A DNA stretch of 64,000 bases, taken from Alteriqipengyuania flavescens. GTDB lineage: Bacteria; Pseudomonadota; Alphaproteobacteria; Sphingomonadales; Sphingomonadaceae. The notes under the pieces were generated by a model, which saw only the letters and a program-made list of their open reading frames with translations, had not been told where the DNA came from and did no database searches. The position numbers and the translations under genes were made by a program. Where the stretch lies: assembly GCF_030406725.1 (NCBI RefSeq), contig NZ_CP129107.1:2522501-2586500 (forward strand), in the 5' to 3' direction. Positions 45,566-54,232 of this stretch are shown piece by piece (positions within the stretch are counted from its first letter, which is position 1; each line of letters starts with the position of its first letter).

Positions 45566-47803
45566 CTATTCAGCCGCTTCGTCCAGATCCTCGCCCGCAG
45601 GCGGCATGTTGTGGCCGAGCAGGCGCAGCACATCCGCCGCGCATTCGACCACGTTGCTGCCGGGGCCGTAGATGCCCTGCACCCCGGCATCGCGCAGGAA
45701 ATCGTAGTCCTTCTGCGGGATCACGCCGCCGGCGAGGACCTTGATGTCACCGCGGCCCGCGTCCTTCAATAAGCCGATCAGTTCGGGGATCAACGTCTTG
45801 TGGCCCGCCGCAAGGCTGCTCGCGCCGATGGCGTCCACGCCTTCCGCCAAGGCCATATCGCGGGTTTCCTGCGGCGTCTGGAACAGCGGACCGGACAGCA
45901 CGTCGAAGCCCATGTCGGCAAAGGCGCTGGCGATGACGTTAGCGCCGCGGTCGTGGCCGTCCTGGCCCATCTTGGCGACCATCAGCTTCGGCTTGTGGCC
46001 CAGCCGCCGCTCGACCGCCTTCACCCCTTCGACGACCTGTGCGTAGCGATCATCGTCGCCATAGGCTTCCGCGAACACGCCGCGCACCGGGGTGGGCAGC
46101 GTGTCGTAGCGTCCGTAGGCATCTTCCATCGCCTGGCTGATCTCGCCGAGAGTCGCATCGTGGCGCGCGGCTTCCACGGCGAGTTCGAGGAGGTTTGCCC
46201 CGGGGCCTTCGACAAGCTCAGGCTGAGCGGATGTGGTGGCGTCTCCGGGCCCTAAGTCCGCTCGTGCTGAGCCTGTCGAAGCACCCGCGCGCAACGCCTC
46301 CAGCGCCGCCTGGCAAGCCGCCTCGTCGCGGCCTTCGCGCACCGTCTTCAAACGCTCGATCTGGCTCTGGCGCACGGCGTGGTTGTCGATATCGAGCGTG
46401 TCGATCTCGTCTTCCTTGTCGCGGCGGTACTTGTTGACGCCGACGATCACGGTCTCGCCGCGGTCGACGCTGGCCTGCTTGGCTGCGGCCGCTTTTTCGA
46501 TCTGCGCCTTGGGTGCGCCGCTGGCGACATATTCGGTCATGCCGCCCGCCGCCTCGACCTCGTCGAGCATGGCCTTGGCCTCCTCCACCAGCGCGGCAGT
46601 GAGGCTTTCGATGTAATAGCTGCCGCCCAGCGGATCGGCGACATTGGTGATGCCTGTCTCCTCCTGGATCACCAGCTGCGTATTGCGCGCGATACGAGCG
46701 GAAAAGTCGGTCGGCAGCGCGATCGCTTCGTCCAGAGCATTGGTGTGGAGCGACTGCGTGCCGCCCAGCACCGCTGCCATCGCCTCCACCGTGGTGCGGA
46801 TGACGTTGTTGTAAGGGTCCTGCTCCTGCAAGCTCACACCGCTCGTCTGGCAGTGCGTGCGCAGCATCTTCGACTTGGGGTTCTGCGCGCCCAGATCGGT
46901 CATGACATCGTGCCACAAATGGCGCGCGGCGCGCATCTTGGCGATCTCCATGAAGAAGTTCATGCCGATACCCCAGAAGAAGGACAGGCGCGGCGCGAAG
47001 GCATCGATATCGAGGCCCGCTTCCATCGCGCGCTTGGCGTATTCCTTGCCATCGGCAATGGTGAAGGCGAGCTCCTGCACGGCGGTCGCCCCGGCCTCGT
47101 GCATGTGATAGCCCGAGATCGAAATGCTGTTGAATTTCGGCATGTTGGCCGAGGTATATGCGATGATGTCGGAGACGATCCGCATGCTCGGTTCGGGCGG
47201 GTAGATATAGGTGTTGCGGACCATGAACTCCTTGAGGATGTCGTTCTGGATGGTCCCCGCGAGTTTGTCCTGCGAAACGCCCTGCCGCTCTGCCGCGACG
47301 ATGTAGAAGGCCAGCACGGGGATCACCGCACCGTTCATCGTCATGCTCACGCTCATGGTGTCGAGCGGGATCTGGTCGAACAGGATTTCCATATCGCGCA
47401 CGGTATCGATCGCAACCCCCGCCTTGCCGACATCGCCGACAACGCGCGGGTGGTCGCTGTCATAGCCGCGGTGGGTGGCAAGGTCGAAGGCCACGCTCAG
47501 GCCCTTCTGCCCTGCGGCGAGGTTGCGGCGATAGAAGGCGTTCGATTCCTCGGCAGTCGAGAAGCCGGCATACTGGCGGATCGTCCACGGACGGCCGGTG
47601 TACATCGAGGCGTAGGGCCCGCGCGTGAATGGCGCGATGCCGGGCACGCCGGGGTCGAGACCTTCGGTGTCTTCACTGGTGTAGAGCGGCTTCACGGCGA
47701 TCCCCTCCGGCGTGTGCCAGGTAAGGTCGCGGCCCTTCACCTCCTTGTCGGCGAGGGTTTTCCAGTCTTCGTAAGTGGGGCCAGAGTTCGTGGTGTCGGT
47801 CAT
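45566..47803 (-). CDS. mcm: Methylmalonyl-CoA mutase with an in-frame repeat insertion
   Basis: A 745-residue adenosylcobalamin enzyme that isomerises methylmalonyl-CoA to succinyl-CoA. The N-terminal TIM barrel has [18 protein letters not shown]; the C-terminal cobalamin domain has the cobalt-ligating DGHDRG. It is a fused single-chain form. Between the barrel and B12 domain a stretch of about 26 residues ([20 protein letters not shown], then ELVEGPG) does not belong to the family; it is encoded by a palindromic repeat at 46206-46282. The ATG at 47803 is preferred because the longer reading from 47842 only translates another repeat. Neighbours mce and pccAB complete the pathway. Confidence 0.96.
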   Translation of the reverse strand: MTDTTNSGPTYEDWKTLADKEVKGRDLTWHTPEGIAVKPLYTSEDTEGLDPGVPGIAPFTRGPYASMYTGRPWTIRQYAGFSTAEESNAFYRRNLAAGQKGLSVAFDLATHRGYDSDHPRVVGDVGKAGVAIDTVRDMEILFDQIPLDTMSVSMTMNGAVIPVLAFYIVAAERQGVSQDKLAGTIQNDILKEFMVRNTYIYPPEPSMRIVSDIIAYTSANMPKFNSISISGYHMHEAGATAVQELAFTIADGKEYAKRAMEAGLDIDAFAPRLSFFWGIGMNFFMEIAKMRAARHLWHDVMTDLGAQNPKSKMLRTHCQTSGVSLQEQDPYNNVIRTTVEAMAAVLGGTQSLHTNALDEAIALPTDFSARIARNTQLVIQEETGITNVADPLGGSYYIESLTAALVEEAKAMLDEVEAAGGMTEYVASGAPKAQIEKAAAAKQASVDRGETVIVGVNKYRRDKEDEIDTLDIDNHAVRQSQIERLKTVREGRDEAACQAALEALRAGASTGSARADLGPGDATTSAQPELVEGPGANLLELAVEAARHDATLGEISQAMEDAYGRYDTLPTPVRGVFAEAYGDDDRYAQVVEGVKAVERRLGHKPKLMVAKMGQDGHDRGANVIASAFADMGFDVLSGPLFQTPQETRDMALAEGVDAIGASSLAAGHKTLIPELIGLLKDAGRGDIKVLAGGVIPQKDYDFLRDAGVQGIYGPGSNVVECAADVLRLLGHNMPPAGEDLDEAAE
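46206..46282. repeat. Palindromic repeat pair inserted in frame within mcm
   Basis: Two 25-bp arms in inverted orientation: 46206-46230 (CCTTCGACAAGCTCAGGCTG then AGCGG) and 46258-46282 (CCGCTCGTGCTGAGCCTGTC then GAAGC). They differ at a few positions and flank 27 bp. The same TTCGACAAGCTCAGG-type sequence is recalled as a very common dispersed repeat in sphingomonads, usually between genes. Here it is read through without stop, adding a Ser-Ala-Glu-rich linker. Confidence 0.88.
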
Positions 47804-47817
47804 AGTATTACAATTCT

Positions 47818-47908
47818 CGTCATGCTGAACTTGTTTCAGCATCCATCTTTCCGATAGACCGCCCGCACCCGGTTGCGCGATGGATCCTGAAACAAGTTCA
47901 GGATGACG
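47818..47908. repeat. Inverted pair of a second dispersed repeat upstream of mcm
   Basis: Arm one (47818-47847) starts CGTCATGCTGAACTTGTTTC and arm two (47879-47908) is its near-perfect reverse complement, ending AACAAGTTCAGGATGACG. Each arm is itself an imperfect palindrome. They flank 31 bp in the gap between mce and mcm and could form a long cruciform or mRNA hairpin just before the mcm start. Confidence 0.88.
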
Positions 47909-47919
47909 GTGTTGGCCGA

Positions 47920-48381
47920 TTAATTCGACCAGTGTGTCGTTTCCTTCGGGCGCTCCATGATCTCGGTCAGCTGGCCCATCATATCCTTCGGGTGGAGGAA
48001 GAAGATCGGCGTGCCGTGCGCACCGATGCGCGTGGGGCCGAGGATGCGTTTGCCCATCGCTTCGAAATGCGCGCGGGCATCCTCGATATCTTCGACCTCG
48101 TAACAGACGTGGTGCTGTCCGCCGGCAGGGTTCTTGGCGAGGAAGCCGGTGATCGGCGAGGCGTCGGACAGCGGCTCGATCAGCTCGATCTGCGTACCGA
48201 AGCTCGGCCCGCTTTCGGTCGGATCACCCGGCGTGTCGATGAAGCACACGCGCACGCCCTGCTCCTCCAGCTCGAACGGCTCGCGAATTTTCTCCGCGCC
48301 CATGACCTCGCGGTAATAGCGGATCGACTCTGCGATCGAGGGCGTGGCAACGCCGATATGGTTGAGACGGCCGAGTTTCAT
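47920..48381 (-). CDS. mce: Methylmalonyl-CoA epimerase
   Basis: A 153-residue protein of the vicinal oxygen chelate fold that interconverts the (S) and (R) forms of methylmalonyl-CoA. [16 protein letters not shown] gives the first metal-binding His; [11 protein letters not shown] and the late [12 protein letters not shown] supply the others. It starts at 48381, with GGAGCAAG upstream, and the ATG overlaps the stop of the small gene before it. Its place between pccB and mcm fits the pathway exactly. A GTG four codons further upstream is possible. Confidence 0.95.
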   Translation of the reverse strand: MKLGRLNHIGVATPSIAESIRYYREVMGAEKIREPFELEEQGVRVCFIDTPGDPTESGPSFGTQIELIEPLSDASPITGFLAKNPAGGQHHVCYEVEDIEDARAHFEAMGKRILGPTRIGAHGTPIFFLHPKDMMGQLTEIMERPKETTHWSN

Positions 48382-48665
48382 TTCTTGCTCCACATTTCGC
48401 CAGGTTCGATCAACCGCCTCCGCCAGTCGTTCAACTCGGTCTCACACTTTGCCAGAACAGCGCGCAAATCATTCAATTCAAACTCAGCTTGATGCACGTC
48501 TTTATCGAAGAAAACTGTGATCTTGGCGTGTTTATTCATCGAAACGTCTAGCAACACATTTCCATCCAAAATGACTTCAACGCCGATTGCATCCGGTGCG
48601 GTGGAAGACACGAAGGAGTATGTCAGCTTAGAAATATCAACGAAGTCAGAGCGGAATGTTGTCAT
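48378..48665 (-). CDS. Small protein of unknown function, AT-richer
   Basis: A 95-residue soluble protein with no signal or membrane segment, starting [18 protein letters not shown]. It looks like mixed beta strands then a helical, charged C-terminus ([20 protein letters not shown]). No family recognised. The ATG lies within the last codons of pccB (20-bp overlap) and its TGA overlaps the mce ATG, so it is translationally tied to both. Base use is AT-richer than both neighbours. It does not resemble the two paralogous exported proteins around bioB. Confidence 0.68.
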   Translation of the reverse strand: MTTFRSDFVDISKLTYSFVSSTAPDAIGVEVILDGNVLLDVSMNKHAKITVFFDKDVHQAEFELNDLRAVLAKCETELNDWRRRLIEPGEMWSKK

Positions 48666-50178
48666 GCTTCTTCCACGGGTTCTCGAGCTGCTTGCCGCGC
48701 AGCTTCCTTAGGCCAAGCGCAATGCGCCGCCTCGTGGAATGCGGGTAGATCACCTCGTCGATATAGCCGCGGCTCGCTGCCACGAAGGGGTTCGCAAACC
48801 GGTCCTCGTATTCCTTCGTCTTCTCGGCGATCTTCTCCGGATCGTCGCGGTCCTGGCGGAATATGATCTCCACCGCGCCCTTGGCGCCCATCACCGCGAT
48901 CTCGGCGGTCGGCCATGCGTAGTTGAGGTCGCCGCGCAGGTGCTTGGACGCCATCACGTCGTAGGCGCCGCCATAGGCCTTGCGGGTGATCACGGTGATC
49001 TTGGGCACGGTCGCCTCGGCATAGGCGAACAGCAGCTTCGCGCCGTGCTTGATGATGCCGCCCAGTTCCTGCGCGGTGCCGGGCAGGAAGCCGGGCACAT
49101 CGACGAAGGTAACGATCGGTATCTCGAACGCATCGCAGAAACGCACGAAGCGCGCGGCCTTTTTTGACGAGTTGATGTCGAGCACGCCGGCGAGCACCAT
49201 CGGCTGGTTCGCCACCACGCCCACCGTGCGCCCCTCCACCCGGCCGAAGCCGCAGATGATGTTACCGGCGTGGGCCGGCTGGATTTCGAAGAAATCGCCT
49301 TCGTCCAGCGTCTTCGCGATGACCTCGTGCATGTCATAGGGCTGGTTGGCGTTGTCGGGGATCAGCGTGTCGAGCGAAGCCTCCTCGCGGTCCCACGGGT
49401 CGCTGGTCGGGCGTTCGGGCACATCCTCGCGGTTGCTGAGCGGCAGATAGTCGAAGAAATTGCGGGTCGCGAGCAGCGTCTCGATATCGTTTTCGAACGC
49501 CAGGTCGGCCACGCTGGTCTTGGTGGTGTGGGTGACCGCGCCGCCCAGTTCCTCCTGCGTGACGACTTCGTTGGTGACCGTCTTCACCACATCGGGGCCG
49601 GTCACGAACATGTAGCTCGAATCCTTCACCATGAAGATGAAGTCGGTCATCGCGGGGGAATAAACCGCGCCGCCTGCGCACGGGCCCATGATCAGGCTGA
49701 TCTGCGGCACCACGCCGCTGGCGAGCACGTTGCGCTGGAACACCTCGGCATAGCCGCCCAGCGATGCCACGCCTTCCTGGATGCGCGCGCCGCCGCTGTC
49801 GTTTAGGCCGATCACGGGCGCGCCGACCTTCATCGCCATGTCCATGATCTTGCAGATCTTTTCCGCATGGCGTTTCGACAGGCTCCCGCCGAAGACGGTG
49901 AAGTCCTGCGAATATACGTATACCAGCCGGCCGTTGATCGTGCCGCTGCCGGTCACCACCCCGTCACCCGGGATCTTCTGGTCCGCCATGCCGAAATCGA
50001 CGCAATCGTGTTCGACGTAGCGGTCGAGCTCCTCGAAGCTGTCCTCGTCGAGCAGGACATCCAGCCGTTCACGGGCGGTCAGCTTGCCCTTGGCGTGCTG
50101 CGCGTCGATGCGCTTTTGCCCGCCGCCCAGCTTGGATGCTTTGCGGCGGCGTTCCATTTCGGCAATGTTGGCGGACAA
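48646..50178 (-). CDS. pccB: Propionyl-CoA carboxylase carboxyltransferase subunit beta
   Basis: A 510-residue carboxyltransferase of two crotonase-like halves. Segments [38 protein letters not shown] (first oxyanion site) and [18 protein letters not shown] (second) are intact. It pairs with PccA to make methylmalonyl-CoA. As the first gene of the minus-strand unit it probably has the promoter in the gap before 50266. Length is normal for the family. Confidence 0.96.
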   Translation of the reverse strand: MSANIAEMERRRKASKLGGGQKRIDAQHAKGKLTARERLDVLLDEDSFEELDRYVEHDCVDFGMADQKIPGDGVVTGSGTINGRLVYVYSQDFTVFGGSLSKRHAEKICKIMDMAMKVGAPVIGLNDSGGARIQEGVASLGGYAEVFQRNVLASGVVPQISLIMGPCAGGAVYSPAMTDFIFMVKDSSYMFVTGPDVVKTVTNEVVTQEELGGAVTHTTKTSVADLAFENDIETLLATRNFFDYLPLSNREDVPERPTSDPWDREEASLDTLIPDNANQPYDMHEVIAKTLDEGDFFEIQPAHAGNIICGFGRVEGRTVGVVANQPMVLAGVLDINSSKKAARFVRFCDAFEIPIVTFVDVPGFLPGTAQELGGIIKHGAKLLFAYAEATVPKITVITRKAYGGAYDVMASKHLRGDLNYAWPTAEIAVMGAKGAVEIIFRQDRDDPEKIAEKTKEYEDRFANPFVAASRGYIDEVIYPHSTRRRIALGLRKLRGKQLENPWKKHDNIPL

Positions 50179-50265
50179 GCGGCTCTCTCCTAACGCAAGT
50201 TCGGACAGTCGGTTAGGCGTGGCAGGGGCCGCTTGGCAAGCGCAGCGACACCGCTTTGGGGCTGT

Positions 50266-51054
50266 TTACCGCCCTTTGAATTCGGCCTTGCGCTTTTGCA
50301 GGAAAGCCATCCCGCCTTCGACCGCGTCGTCGCTGTTCCCGGCCGTGCGCTGGCCCAGCGCCTCGCGGTGGAGGGCCTGCGTGTAGGTGGTGTCGAGCGC
50401 GCCCGCGATATTCGCCTTCATCGCGCCCAGCGCCACGGTGGGCCCGTTCGCCAGCCGCTGCGCCAGTGCGCGCGCCTCTTCCAGCAGCGCATCGTCGGAT
50501 GTCGCCTTGTAGATGAGGCCCCATTCTTCCGCCTGCGCGGCGCCGATCTTCTCGCCCAGCATCATCATCTGCGTTGCGCGCGCCTTGCCGACCAGGCGCG
50601 GCAGCATCCAGCTGGCTCCGCCGTCCGGCACCAGGCCGATATTCACGAAAGCCTGCAGGAAATAGCCGCTTTCCCCCGCCAGCACGAAATCCGCCGCCAG
50701 CGCGATCGAGCAGCCGACGCCGGCCGCCGGGCCATTGACCGCGCTAACCACCGGGACCGGCAGCGAAGCGAGCTGTTCCATCAGCGGGTTGTAGTGGCCG
50801 GTCAGCGCCTGGTAGCTGCCCTCGCCCCGGCTCGTCGCGCGATTGCCGAGACTGGTGAGATCGGCGCCGGAGCAGAAGGCCCGCCCCTCGCCCGTCATCA
50901 GCACCGCGCGCGCGCCGCCTGCCACCGCCTTGTCCAGCGCATCGCGCAGCTCGCCCGCCATTTCGAGCGAACAGGCGTTGAGCTTGTCCGGTTGGGCGAG
51001 CGTGATTGCGGCGACGTTGTCTGCGGTTTCGAAGCGGATGGTCTGGTAGGACAA
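50266..51054 (-). CDS. Enoyl-CoA hydratase/isomerase family protein (PaaG-like)
   Basis: A 262-residue crotonase-fold protein. The oxyanion-hole segments RAFCSGADL and NGPAAGVGCSIALAAD are present. The two glutamates of true enoyl-CoA hydratase are not: Ser stands where Glu144 would be and Asp in the NIGLVPDGG segment replaces Glu164. An Asp in that place is known from PaaG, the ring 1,2-epoxyphenylacetyl-CoA isomerase, and related delta-isomerases. The reaction is therefore more likely an isomerisation than hydration. No phenylacetate genes are nearby, and pccB lies downstream. The substrate is not assigned. Confidence 0.85.
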   Translation of the reverse strand: MSYQTIRFETADNVAAITLAQPDKLNACSLEMAGELRDALDKAVAGGARAVLMTGEGRAFCSGADLTSLGNRATSRGEGSYQALTGHYNPLMEQLASLPVPVVSAVNGPAAGVGCSIALAADFVLAGESGYFLQAFVNIGLVPDGGASWMLPRLVGKARATQMMMLGEKIGAAQAEEWGLIYKATSDDALLEEARALAQRLANGPTVALGAMKANIAGALDTTYTQALHREALGQRTAGNSDDAVEGGMAFLQKRKAEFKGR

Positions 51055-51141
51055 GCGGGCTCTCCCGTGATTGGCTGCCCGGGGCCTAACGCCATGGCGG
51101 GCGCCCGGTCAACGGATTTAATCGTGCGATTAAACGCGCGG

Positions 51142-52491
51142 CTATTTCATCAGCACCAGCTCTTCCGCCATCGTCGGGTGGATCGCGGTGGTCGCGTCGA
51201 AATCGGCCTTGGTCAGACCGGCTTTCACCGCGATGGCGGCGGCCTGCATCATCTCCGGCGCATCGGGCGCGATCATGTGGATGCCCACAATCTTGCCGCT
51301 GTCGCCGTCGCAGATCATTTTCATCAGGCTGCGTTCGTTACGGCCCGCCAGCACGTTCTTCATCGGGCGGAAATCGGACAGGTAGACCTTCACGCTGCCC
51401 AGCTTGTTCTTCGCCTCGCCCTCCGTCATGCCGACCGCGGCGATGGGCGGGTGGCTGAAGACGGCGCTGGGGATGCAACCGTGGTCCACCGCCACCGGGT
51501 CGCCCTTGCCAAAAACTGTATCGGCGAAGGCCTGGCCTTCGCGGATGGCGACCGGGGTCAGCTGGACGCGATCGGTCACGTCGCCGACTGCATAGATGTG
51601 ATCGACGTTGGTCTTGCTGAAGCGGTCGACCTTGACCTCGCCGCCTGCGCCCAGTTCGACGCCCGCCTTATCGAGGCCCAGCCCCTCGGTGTTCGGAATG
51701 CGTCCCACGGCGAACAGGACAAGGTCTGCCTTTTCCTCGTCGCAGTCGGACAGCTTCACGAAATAGCCGCCCTCGTCGCAGGGCTTGATGTATTCGAAGG
51801 TGGTGTTGAAGCGGAAATTGATGCCTTTCATCGTGCTGATCTGCAGCAACCGGTCGCGCACCGCTTCGTCATAGCTGCGCAGCAAGCGGTCGCCGCGGTT
51901 GACGATATGCACGTCGCAGCCGAACTCGTTGTAGATGCCCGCAAATTCGTTGGCGATATAGCCGCCGCCGGCGATAATCACTTTCTTCGGAAGTTCGTCG
52001 AGGTGGAAGGCTTCGTTGCTGCTGATCGCGTATTCCGCGCCCTGGCATTCGGGCATGCGCGGGCGCGCACCGGTGGCGATCAGGATCGTCTTCGCCGTCA
52101 CGACCTTGCCGCTGGCGAGGGTGATTTCGTGCTCGCCGGTCAGTTGGGCGCGTTCGTGGAAGATCTCGACATCGTGGTTTTGCAGCGCGTCGGTGTAGGC
52201 ACCCTCAATGCGTTTCACTTCTTCCAGGACATTGTCGCGCAGCGTCTTCCAGTCGAACTTGCGCTCGCCGATTTCCCAGCCGAAGCGCTGGCAGTCCTCG
52301 AGATCCTCCGCAAAATGCGCGCCGTAGACGAGCATCTTCTTCGGCACACAGCCGCGGATCACGCAGGTGCCGCCGACCCGGTATTCCTCTGCCAGGGCCA
52401 CCTTGGCGCCGTGCGCTGCGGCCACCCGGCTGGCGCGCACGCCGCCCGATCCGCCGCCGATGGTGAAGAGGTCGTAGTCATAATCGGCCAT
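51142..52491 (-). CDS. gor: Glutathione-disulfide reductase
   Basis: A 449-residue FAD-dependent disulfide reductase using NADPH to keep glutathione reduced. The FAD motif IGGGSGGVRASR is at the N-terminus and the redox pair sits in GTCVIRGCVPKK (Cys43 and Cys48). The C-terminal dimer segment with the catalytic His-Glu pair reads AIHPTMAEE. The RGCVPKK form and length fit the plant and proteobacterial class. It stands alone between the DEAD-box helicase and the PaaG-like gene. Confidence 0.95.
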   Translation of the reverse strand: MADYDYDLFTIGGGSGGVRASRVAAAHGAKVALAEEYRVGGTCVIRGCVPKKMLVYGAHFAEDLEDCQRFGWEIGERKFDWKTLRDNVLEEVKRIEGAYTDALQNHDVEIFHERAQLTGEHEITLASGKVVTAKTILIATGARPRMPECQGAEYAISSNEAFHLDELPKKVIIAGGGYIANEFAGIYNEFGCDVHIVNRGDRLLRSYDEAVRDRLLQISTMKGINFRFNTTFEYIKPCDEGGYFVKLSDCDEEKADLVLFAVGRIPNTEGLGLDKAGVELGAGGEVKVDRFSKTNVDHIYAVGDVTDRVQLTPVAIREGQAFADTVFGKGDPVAVDHGCIPSAVFSHPPIAAVGMTEGEAKNKLGSVKVYLSDFRPMKNVLAGRNERSLMKMICDGDSGKIVGIHMIAPDAPEMMQAAAIAVKAGLTKADFDATTAIHPTMAEELVLMK

Positions 52492-52554
52492 GGAAACTCC
52501 TGTTGAACGCGCGCCGATATGGCCGCTTCGACAGGAGTTTCCAACCGGTTGCGG

Positions 52555-53946
52555 CTAATTAGCCCCGACTGCCCCGTGCCGGGTTTGATACCGGGCCGCG
52601 GCCGCCGCTGCCCTGCCCGCGCCGGTTGCCCCCGCGCGAGCCGCCCTGCGGTGGCGATTCCCGCCGCCGCCGACCTTGGCGCCGCCGCCCTGCTTCGGAC
52701 CACGGGCAGAGGCACCGCGCGGCGTGACCTTGGGCCGCTTCTGCTTGCCGCTCGGCCCCTTGGGCTTCACGGGCTCGCCCTGTTCCACCACGGCGCGGAA
52801 ATTGTCCGGCAGCGGCAGGCGGGTCAGCGTGACCCCGGTGAGCTTCTGGATGTCCTTGAGGTAGTAACGCTCGTCCTCGGCGCAGAAGCTGATCGCAACA
52901 CCGTCACGCCCGGCGCGCGCGGTGCGGCCGATGCGGTGGACGTATTGCTCCGACACGTTCGGCAGCTCGAAATTGATGACGTGACTGACACCCGGAATGT
53001 CGATCCCGCGTGCGGCAACGTCGGTAGCCACCAGCACGGGCACCTTGCCGCGCCGGAACTCGTCCAGCGCGCGCAGGCGCTGCGGCTGGCTCTTGTTGCC
53101 GTGGATGGCGTTCGCCTTGATGCCGTCCTGCGCCAGCTTCTTCACCACACGGTCCGCGCCGTGCTTGGTGCGGGTGAAGATCAGCACGAGGTCGATATCC
53201 CCTTCGACCGGGTAGCGGCCCGACAGGATCATGCCGAGCAGCGCCTGCTTTTCGTCCTGGTTCACCAGCATGGCGAACTGGTCGACGCGTTCTGCCGTGG
53301 TGGCCTGCGGCGCGACGGAGACCTGCGCGGGGTTGCGCAGGTACTGGCTGGCAAGGTCCTTGATCGATTTCGGCATGGTGGCGCTGAACATCAGCGTCTG
53401 CCGGTCCTTCGGCACCAGCTGCGCGATCTTCTTGAGCGCATGGATGAAGCCGAGATCGAGCATCTGGTCCGCCTCGTCGAGGATCAGCGTTTCGACCTTG
53501 TCGAGCTTGAAGGCTTTCTGGTCGATCAGGTCGAGCAGGCGGCCCGGCGTCGCGACGAGGATGTCGGTGCCGCGGTGCAGCTTGTTGCGGTCCTTGTTTA
53601 CCGAGGTGCCGCCGACGATCGAATCGACTTTCAGGCCGGCCATCGCGCCGTAATCCTTGGCGCTCTTGGCGATCTGGCCGGCAAGCTCGCGCGTGGGGGC
53701 CAGGATCAGCAGGCGGCAGGACTTGAACGGCGTCTGGTTGTCCGCCTCGCGCAGGCGGTCGATGCTCGGCAGCATGAAAGCGGCGGTCTTGCCGGTCCCG
53801 GTCTGGGCGATCCCCATCAGGTCGCGACCTTTGAGGACGAGCGGGATCGCCTGTTCCTGGATCGGGGTGGGTTTGGTGTAGCCCTGCATGTCGAGGGCCT
53901 GGAGCACGGGCTGCGAAAGCCCGAGCTGGTCGAATGTCTTGGTCAT
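52555..53946 (-). CDS. DEAD-box RNA helicase (RhlE-like) with frameshifted C-terminal tail
   Basis: A 463-residue ATP-dependent RNA helicase. The core is complete: Q-motif near residue 25, motif I AQTGTGKT at 47-54, DEAD at 157-160, SAT (MFSATMP) and HRIGRTARAG. After about residue 428 the tail reads RHRRAARAGATGAG in this frame. The next frame gives PPQGGSRGGNRRGQGSGGRG and then RGSRG, a typical RGG tail, ending at a TAA at 52559-52561. One missing C in the run near 52660-52662 would explain the switch. Helicase function is likely unaffected. Confidence 0.92.
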   Translation of the reverse strand: MTKTFDQLGLSQPVLQALDMQGYTKPTPIQEQAIPLVLKGRDLMGIAQTGTGKTAAFMLPSIDRLREADNQTPFKSCRLLILAPTRELAGQIAKSAKDYGAMAGLKVDSIVGGTSVNKDRNKLHRGTDILVATPGRLLDLIDQKAFKLDKVETLILDEADQMLDLGFIHALKKIAQLVPKDRQTLMFSATMPKSIKDLASQYLRNPAQVSVAPQATTAERVDQFAMLVNQDEKQALLGMILSGRYPVEGDIDLVLIFTRTKHGADRVVKKLAQDGIKANAIHGNKSQPQRLRALDEFRRGKVPVLVATDVAARGIDIPGVSHVINFELPNVSEQYVHRIGRTARAGRDGVAISFCAEDERYYLKDIQKLTGVTLTRLPLPDNFRAVVEQGEPVKPKGPSGKQKRPKVTPRGASARGPKQGGGAKVGGGGNRHRRAARAGATGAGRAAAAAARYQTRHGAVGAN

Positions 53947-54232
53947 GGTGCGTGGTAAGCCTGCAATAGATGCGGCGCGCGGACGGATTCCCGACGGAAT
54001 CGTCGCACGGCGCGGGGGTAATAAGCACCCACGAAAGTGATTTTTTCGCGGGGACCCGAAGGAACCGCCCGCGTGAAAAGGGAAGTCTGTGAAAAGTGAC
54101 CGAGGCTGCGGCCGGGGCGGTAGAGTTTGCTACCGCCAGTTCACGCTGCCAGGCGCCTCGATGTGGGCCATGTGGATGCTGCGGCGCACAATGTCAATGT
54201 CGCCACGAGTGTTCTGGATCAGGCTCCCGACT

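Noticed and set aside
47804-47842. A longer N-terminus for mcm
   Set aside because: The extra residues are encoded by the dispersed repeat arm and have no counterpart in the family. The ATG at 47803 gives the expected N-terminus.
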